Assembly (NCBI GenBank): GCA_045601405.1
Contig: JAZRZO010000066.1
Span: 4,622-68,621, forward strand
Direction: 5' to 3'
Length of the DNA: 64,000 nucleotides
Source of the DNA: RGIG5612 sp045601405
Lineage (GTDB): Bacteria > Bacillota > Clostridia > Lachnospirales > Lachnospiraceae
The position numbers were made by a program, and so were the translations under genes. The notes under the pieces are model-generated. The model did not search any database. It saw nothing but the letters and a program-made list of their open reading frames with translations, and was not told the origin of the DNA. Shown here piece by piece: positions 60,563 to 64,000 of the stretch. Position 1 is the stretch's first letter; every line of letters starts with the position of its first letter.

Positions 60563-61155
60563 TTATAAAGACCCTTCTTTCTGATATATTCTAACACAGC
60601 ATCCTCTGTCATATATCTGGCGGACCTGCCTTCGGATATCATGGAACGGATAGCTGTTGAGGATATGTCTATCTGTGGCATATCAAGGATGTGGATCACT
60701 GCGCCGAAATGCTTTCTGAGGTGTTCGGCCTGTGCATTGAGGTTGGCGTCGTCAATACCTCTTGATGATGTAACGATGGCAACAATTTCAAATATCCTGC
60801 CCGGATCCTTCCAGCTTTCCATCTGAAAAAGTGTATCCGAGCCTGTTATGAAAAAAAGCTCATCATCGGGATCTTCCTCTTTAAGTATGTTGAGTGTATC
60901 AACTGTATAGGTGTTCCCTTCTCTTTTAAGTTCCAGGTCAGAAAAGACGAAATGAGGATTGGAACTGATGGCAAGCCTTGTCATCTCAGCCCGGTCCTCA
61001 TCAGAAGATATGCCTCTTTCAAGCTTGAGATAAGGATCTCCAGCGGGCATAACAAGAACTCTGTTAAGAGAAAGAACCTCATAAGCATATTCCGCCAGCA
61101 TCATATGCGCGTAGTGAATAGGATCAAATGTACCGCCTAATATCCCCGTCTTCAT
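60559..61155 (-). CDS. nadD: Nicotinate-nucleotide adenylyltransferase NadD
   Basis: 198 aa. GILGGTFDPIHYAHMMLAEYA carries the GxFDPxHxGH-type ATP motif (here the final block is HYAH), FFITGSDTLFQMESWKDP and the C-terminal DISSTAIRSMISEG (ISST/R motif). It forms deamido-NAD from nicotinate mononucleotide. It follows yhbY after 9 bp. Confidence 0.94.
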   Translation of the reverse strand: MKTGILGGTFDPIHYAHMMLAEYAYEVLSLNRVLVMPAGDPYLKLERGISSDEDRAEMTRLAISSNPHFVFSDLELKREGNTYTVDTLNILKEEDPDDELFFITGSDTLFQMESWKDPGRIFEIVAIVTSSRGIDDANLNAQAEHLRKHFGAVIHILDMPQIDISSTAIRSMISEGRSARYMTEDAVLEYIRKKGLYK

Positions 61156-61164
61156 CTTTATACT

Positions 61165-61455
61165 CTACACCCTGATATTATATTGACTGTCCTTCTTTTT
61201 CATTTTATACAGTGTTATCTTTCTGCCCATTGTCTGAACCACGGCGGATCCTGTGCGCTCAGCAATAATATCAGCGATACCCCTGATATCATCAAAGCAG
61301 TTTTTAAGCACTCCTATTTTTATGAGTTCACGTGCAGCAAGGGCTTCTGATACCGCTTCCGTCAACAAAGGTGTAACCCCTTCCTTTCCGACATGAATGA
61401 CCGGCTCCAGCGGATGCGCACAGCTTCTTAAAAATGCTCTTTCCTTACTCGTCAT
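61165..61455 (-). CDS. yhbY: YhbY-type CRM-domain RNA-binding protein
   Basis: 96 aa from the ATG at 61455, with GAGGA overlapping the end of obgE; an in-frame ATG-like start at 61476 lies within obgE. CRM fold with LRSCAHPLEPVIHVGKEGVTP (split: LEPVIHVGKEG), the GxxG loop, and LIKIGVLKNC. YhbY binds pre-50S particles. The start is 1 bp after the obgE stop. Confidence 0.92.
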   Translation of the reverse strand: MTSKERAFLRSCAHPLEPVIHVGKEGVTPLLTEAVSEALAARELIKIGVLKNCFDDIRGIADIIAERTGSAVVQTMGRKITLYKMKKKDSQYNIRV

Positions 61456-61456
61456 A

Positions 61457-62743
61457 TCAATCCTCGTAATAATCAAATTCGTGTCCGTAGATCTTTACGG
61501 TGTCGCCTTCATTAAGTCCAAGCTCCTTAAGCTTATCTATGATTCCCTGATCCTTCATGAAATTCTGAAAGAAAGAAAAGCCCTTCTCTGACTCCAGGTT
61601 AGTATATCCGAGCATTCTTTCAATTCGCGGTCCTTCCACGCTGTATAGATTATCTTTCAGCCTTACGGCTTCGAAGGGCTCCATTTCCCTTCTGTAATAG
61701 TCAGATATATCAAACTCGCTTTCGAAAACACTGCTCTCCTCCCCGGAAGCTTTTATCATGTCGTTTATATTATATAAAAGCTCTTTGATACCCTGACCTG
61801 TTGCTGCCGATATAGGAAAAACCTTTACGTTTTCATCTAACGCCTCAAGTCTACGTATACGTTCGTCTTTTTCAGCTTCATCAAAGATCAGATCTGTCTT
61901 ATTTGCTGCGATGACCTGCTTTTTCCCTGAAAGCAGACTGCTGTATCCGGAAAGCTCATTGTTAATCGCGATAATATCTTCTGCCGGGTCGCGTCCTTCT
62001 GAGCCGGATAAGTCCACAAGATGAACCAGGACCTTGCACCTTTCAATATGTTTTAAAAATTCATGGCCCAGACCCGCACCGGAAGCTGCGCCTTCGATAA
62101 GGCCTGGGATGTCGGCAATTATGAAACCGTCATCATCCAGGTCAACAACACCGAGATTAGGGTCTAAGGTTGTAAAGTGATAATTGGCGATCTTTGGTCT
62201 GGCATTTGTAACTCTTGAAAGAAACGTTGACTTTCCCACATTGGGAAAGCCTACAAGCCCCGCATCCGCGATGCTTTTTATTTCAAGGATCACCTCGAGT
62301 TCTTTGGCATCACCTCCGGGCTGGGCATATTTGGGTGCCTGCATGGTAGCGGTCGCAAAATGCTTGTTGCCCTTCCCACCGCGGCCTCCCTTTAAGATAA
62401 CAAATGGTTTATCATCGGAGGACATATCGTGGATCACCTTGCCGGTAGAAGCTTCTTTTATCAAAGTTCCCTCGGGAACCTTAAGGATGATATCGGCACC
62501 GTCTGCCCCGTGTCTTCTGTTCTTTCCGCCCTCTTCTCCGGGCTGCGCCGCGAATTTTCTTTTATGTCTGTACTCTATCAGCGTTCCGGTATTTCTGTCT
62601 GTAACAAAAATGACGCTGCCGCCTTTTCCGCCGTCACCGCCATCCGGGCCGCCGTCAGGAACATACTTCTCCCTGCGGAAGCTTACATGTCCGTCGCCGC
62701 CCTTACCGGATTTGATTGTAATCCTTGCTGTATCCGCAAACAT
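61457..62743 (-). CDS. obgE: Obg GTPase
   Basis: 428 aa. The glycine-rich Obg domain (GGDGHVSFRREKYVPDGGPDGGDGG, split GGDGHVSFRREKYVP) precedes a G domain with GFPNVGKSTFLSRVTNA (G1), DIPGLIEGA (G3) and AANKTDL (G4), then a C-terminal OCT domain ending in a short acidic tail. Obg is an essential GTPase of 50S assembly and stringent control. No clear ribosome-binding site precedes the start; GGAG sits in the 3' arm of a hairpin 14 bases upstream. Confidence 0.95.
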   Translation of the reverse strand: MFADTARITIKSGKGGDGHVSFRREKYVPDGGPDGGDGGKGGSVIFVTDRNTGTLIEYRHKRKFAAQPGEEGGKNRRHGADGADIILKVPEGTLIKEASTGKVIHDMSSDDKPFVILKGGRGGKGNKHFATATMQAPKYAQPGGDAKELEVILEIKSIADAGLVGFPNVGKSTFLSRVTNARPKIANYHFTTLDPNLGVVDLDDDGFIIADIPGLIEGAASGAGLGHEFLKHIERCKVLVHLVDLSGSEGRDPAEDIIAINNELSGYSSLLSGKKQVIAANKTDLIFDEAEKDERIRRLEALDENVKVFPISAATGQGIKELLYNINDMIKASGEESSVFESEFDISDYYRREMEPFEAVRLKDNLYSVEGPRIERMLGYTNLESEKGFSFFQNFMKDQGIIDKLKELGLNEGDTVKIYGHEFDYYED

Positions 62744-62754
62744 AATATAAATCA

Positions 62755-62780
62755 GGCTCCAAACCGGAAGATTTGGAGCC
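62755..62780 (-). terminator. Hairpin between rpmA and obgE, possible attenuator
   Basis: GGCTCCAAA (62755-62763) and TTTGGAGCC (62772-62780) form a perfect 9-bp stem with an 8-base loop. On the transcribed minus strand it is followed by TGATTTATATT and the obgE start. It could lower read-through from the ribosomal genes or protect their mRNA 3' end. Confidence 0.5.
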
Positions 62781-62789
62781 TTAAAAACA

Positions 62790-63050
62790 TCAGTCCTGAA
62801 CCGGAAGAACAGAGACCTGTTTTTTATCCCTGCCTAAACGGTGAAAGCTTACCTTTCCGTCCGCAAGGGCAAATAAAGTATCGTCCTTGCCTCTTCCAAC
62901 ATTTTCACCGGGGTGTATCCTGGTGCCCCGCTGTCTGTAAAGGATATTTCCGGCTTTTACAAACTGTCCGTCCGCTTTTTTTGCTCCTAATCTCTTCGAC
63001 TCGGAATCTCTGCCATTTCGTGTTGAACCAACACCCTTCTTATGTGCCAT
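62790..63050 (-). CDS. rpmA: Ribosomal protein L27 (no N-terminal extension)
   Basis: 86 aa. AHKKGVGSTRNGRDSESKRLG at the N-terminus (split AHKKGVGST / RNGRDSESKRLG) and GRGKDDTLFALADG, QVSVLPV complete L27. The start is certain: an in-frame TAA is directly upstream of the ATG. Most Firmicutes have an N-terminal extension ending near LQFFA cleaved by the Prp protease, and prp lies between rplU and rpmA. Both are missing here; only 16 bp separate the genes. Confidence 0.95.
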   Translation of the reverse strand: MAHKKGVGSTRNGRDSESKRLGAKKADGQFVKAGNILYRQRGTRIHPGENVGRGKDDTLFALADGKVSFHRLGRDKKQVSVLPVQD

Positions 63051-63066
63051 TTATCTCAACTCCTTT

Positions 63067-63375
63067 TTATGCTGTGATACCTTTTATAACAACTTCCGTA
63101 TAGCGCTGCCTGTGGCCGGCTTTTTTATGATAACCCTTTTTAGCTTTATATTTATAAACGATTATCTTTTTTGCCTTATCCTGCGCTTTAACCTCTGCGG
63201 TGACCTTGGCGCCCTCCACAAGCGGAGTGCCAACTTTTACATCCTCTCCGCCGGTCATGAGTACGCGGTCGAATGTGACCTCTGAACCCACTTCCGCATC
63301 GAGCTTCTCAACTCTTAATACATCTCCTTCGGAAACCTTGTACTGCTTTCCTCCGGTTTCAATGATTGCGTACAT
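63067..63375 (-). CDS. rplU: Ribosomal protein L21
   Basis: 102 aa. YAIIETGGKQYKVSEGDVLRVEKL at the N-terminus (split YAIIETGGKQY) and the basic KAKKGYHKKAGHRQRYTEV tail are L21 hallmarks. AGGAGGTACGAT precedes the ATG. First gene of the minus-strand ribosome-assembly cluster, with a 5' leader of about 80 nt that contains a perfect palindrome. Confidence 0.96.
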   Translation of the reverse strand: MYAIIETGGKQYKVSEGDVLRVEKLDAEVGSEVTFDRVLMTGGEDVKVGTPLVEGAKVTAEVKAQDKAKKIIVYKYKAKKGYHKKAGHRQRYTEVVIKGITA

Positions 63376-63412
63376 ATCGTACCTCCTGAATTATATTCGC
63401 CAAACTCCGGTG

Positions 63413-63430
63413 TTATGCCATATGGCATAA
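63413..63430. promoter_or_regulatory. Perfect palindrome in the rplU leader
   Basis: TTATGCCATATGGCATAA, an 18-bp perfect palindrome between the rplU promoter and its ribosome-binding site. In RNA it would be a 7-bp stem with a 4-base loop; as DNA it could be a dimeric operator. Either is inference. Confidence 0.55.
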
Positions 63431-63463
63431 ACTTTAAAACCTCTTTGTGCGGTCAACTATGAT

Positions 63464-63492
63464 AATTTAACAAAATGCCGGCTAAAAGTCAA
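63464..63492 (-). promoter_or_regulatory. rplU operon promoter
   Basis: Minus strand: TTGACT (63492-63487), 17-bp spacer, TAAATT (63469-63464). The predicted start is about 80 nt upstream of the rplU ATG. Confidence 0.6.
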
Positions 63493-63528
63493 TCGGAATC
63501 ATTAAAATCATGTAGTGTTTCAGATGGT

Positions 63529-63580
63529 CTTCCCACTCTGGGGGAAGGTGGCGCCGGAGGCGACGGATGAGGGGCGTAGT
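63529..63580. repeat. Intergenic G/C-rich repeat-like segment
   Basis: CTTCCC (63529-63534) and GGGAAG (63542-63547) form a hairpin, followed by a GGTGGCGCCGGAGGCGACGG and ATGAGGGG tract. This resembles a dispersed intergenic element I recall from gut Firmicutes genomes; only one copy is in the window, so repetition is not shown here. Confidence 0.4.
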
Positions 63581-63598
63581 GCAAATGAGATCCTACAA

Positions 63599-63679
63599 TC
63601 CCGCCTTGCTGCATATATACCTCCGGACGACGGTTGCCGGGTTAGTCGCCCGTTGATATATATTGCATCTTCGGCGGGA
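63599..63679. repeat. Palindromic intergenic repeat, copy 2
   Basis: Left arm from CCCGCC (63600) through GCATATATAC to GGACGAC (63631); centre GGTTGCCGGGTTA; right arm GTCGCCCG...GATATATATTGCATC...GGCGGG (63645-63678). Same plan as copy 1, including TGCCGG-TTAGTC in the centre and CCCGCC/GGCGGG ends; compensating changes in both arms (GTGTGAC/GTCACAC to GGACGAC/GTCGCCC) keep most pairs. Confidence 0.82.
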
Positions 63680-63740
63680 TAATAAAATACCGGCACGCGG
63701 CATATGTATTTCCGGGGGTTTCTGGATGAGCCGTTTTGGT

Positions 63741-63839
63741 TCTTATGCCTTTCGTAGGCTTTTAGCGGCAAGTGCTTCGGTCCACAAGTCCGGAAAGCAC
63801 TTAGGCATCAAAAAAAAATGATCATAGAGATCATTTTTT
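63741..63839. other. Structured non-coding segment (nested hairpins)
   Basis: ATGCCT (63745-63750) can pair with AGGCAT (63803-63808) around a hairpin of AAGTGCTT (63770-63777) and AAGCACTT (63795-63802). A second A/T hairpin follows: AAAAAATGATC (63813-63823), loop, GATCATTTTTT (63829-63839), terminator-like in both directions. It could be a small RNA or part of a mobile repeat; no ORF with a ribosome-binding site fits. Confidence 0.45.
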
Positions 63840-63955
63840 GGATGTTGCCGGCCGCGTCAAAAAGCCGGAGAAAGGTATTAGAACCACAGGCGAAGGAAGC
63901 ACGCGCCCGAAAATATATATGAAGCGAGCCGGTATTGATGCTGATACTTCTACAA

Positions 63956-64000
63956 TCCCGCCTCAATGCATATATATCTCTGTGTGACGAGTGCCGGGTT
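63956..64000. repeat. Palindromic intergenic repeat, copy 3 (cut by window end)
   Basis: TACAATCCCGCC start as in copy 2, then ATGCATATATATCTC, GTGTGACG and TGCCGGGTT. The left arm is almost identical to copy 1 and the centre is reached at the last base; the right arm is outside the window. Confidence 0.8.

Noticed and set aside
63520..63771. 83-codon minus-strand open frame across the right-hand repeats
   Set aside because: It begins with TTG without a ribosome-binding site, spans the palindromic repeat and has no family features; it is a chance frame through repeats.

Overview
The window looks like a core chromosomal segment of an anaerobic Gram-positive Firmicute, most likely a butyrate-forming member of the Lachnospiraceae (class Clostridia). 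The evidence is a crt-hbd-bcd-etfB-etfA operon, Gram-positive SOS boxes of the CGAAC-N4-GTTCG type, a divergent lexA/yneA-like pair, sepF, an NFACT (RqcH) protein, QueH, a pgsA-cinA-recA order and moderate G+C. The family assignment is inference. I see no rRNA, tRNA, CRISPR array, prophage or insertion sequence.

Layout. 1-3.1 kb: the end of a CapA-like gene and a convergent MBOAT/DHHW pair for O-acylation of a cell-surface polymer. 3.2-10.4 kb: argR-recN, a convergent NFACT gene, a two-component system and ung. 10.4-16.4 kb: a giant CoA-dehydratase-activase-like protein on the minus strand, then a rhomboid-like membrane protein with a zinc-ribbon tail and queH. 16.6-21.3 kb: the butyrate operon, with Rex-like sites in front and a strong terminator behind. 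21.6-26.3 kb: gap, pgk, tpiA, ruvA, ruvB. 26.3-34.3 kb: SEDS protein, class B PBP, yicC, gmk, rpoZ, rimO, pgsA, cinA. 34.3-35.4 kb: a decayed redox locus (TlpA-like lipoprotein, CD1871A-type CXXC protein, 4Fe-4S membrane protein). 35.5-43.1 kb: recA under an SOS box, an EF-G-like GTPase, two flavoproteins and an unknown protein. 43.1-52.0 kb: miaB, mutS, mutL, miaA, a PLP enzyme and radC. 52.0-57.1 kb: an mgsA-like gene with an altered active site, a small P-loop protein, a HlyD-like protein, yggS, sepF, lspA and a pseudouridine synthase. 57.2-59.6 kb: a tyrosine recombinase and the yneA-like/lexA pair around four SOS boxes. 59.6-63.4 kb: minus-strand rplU-rpmA-obgE-yhbY-nadD-yqeK-rsfS. 63.4-64.0 kb: repeat-rich non-coding DNA.

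Points that stand out: (1) a recurrent promoter layout with a consensus -10 box only 6-7 nt upstream of the start codon and no Shine-Dalgarno (argR, NFACT, rhomboid-like, perhaps lspA), predicting leaderless mRNAs; (2) an MgsA homologue lacking the residues equivalent to catalytic Asp71 and His98; (3) MiaA with Arg replacing the second glycine of its P-loop; (4) the eroded redox locus inside pgsA-cinA-recA; (5) a dispersed palindromic repeat family at 21.4 and 63.6-64.0 kb; (6) L27 without the cleavable N-terminal extension, together with absence of prp from its usual place. Coordinates and motifs were read by eye; homology statements rest on family knowledge, not on searches.
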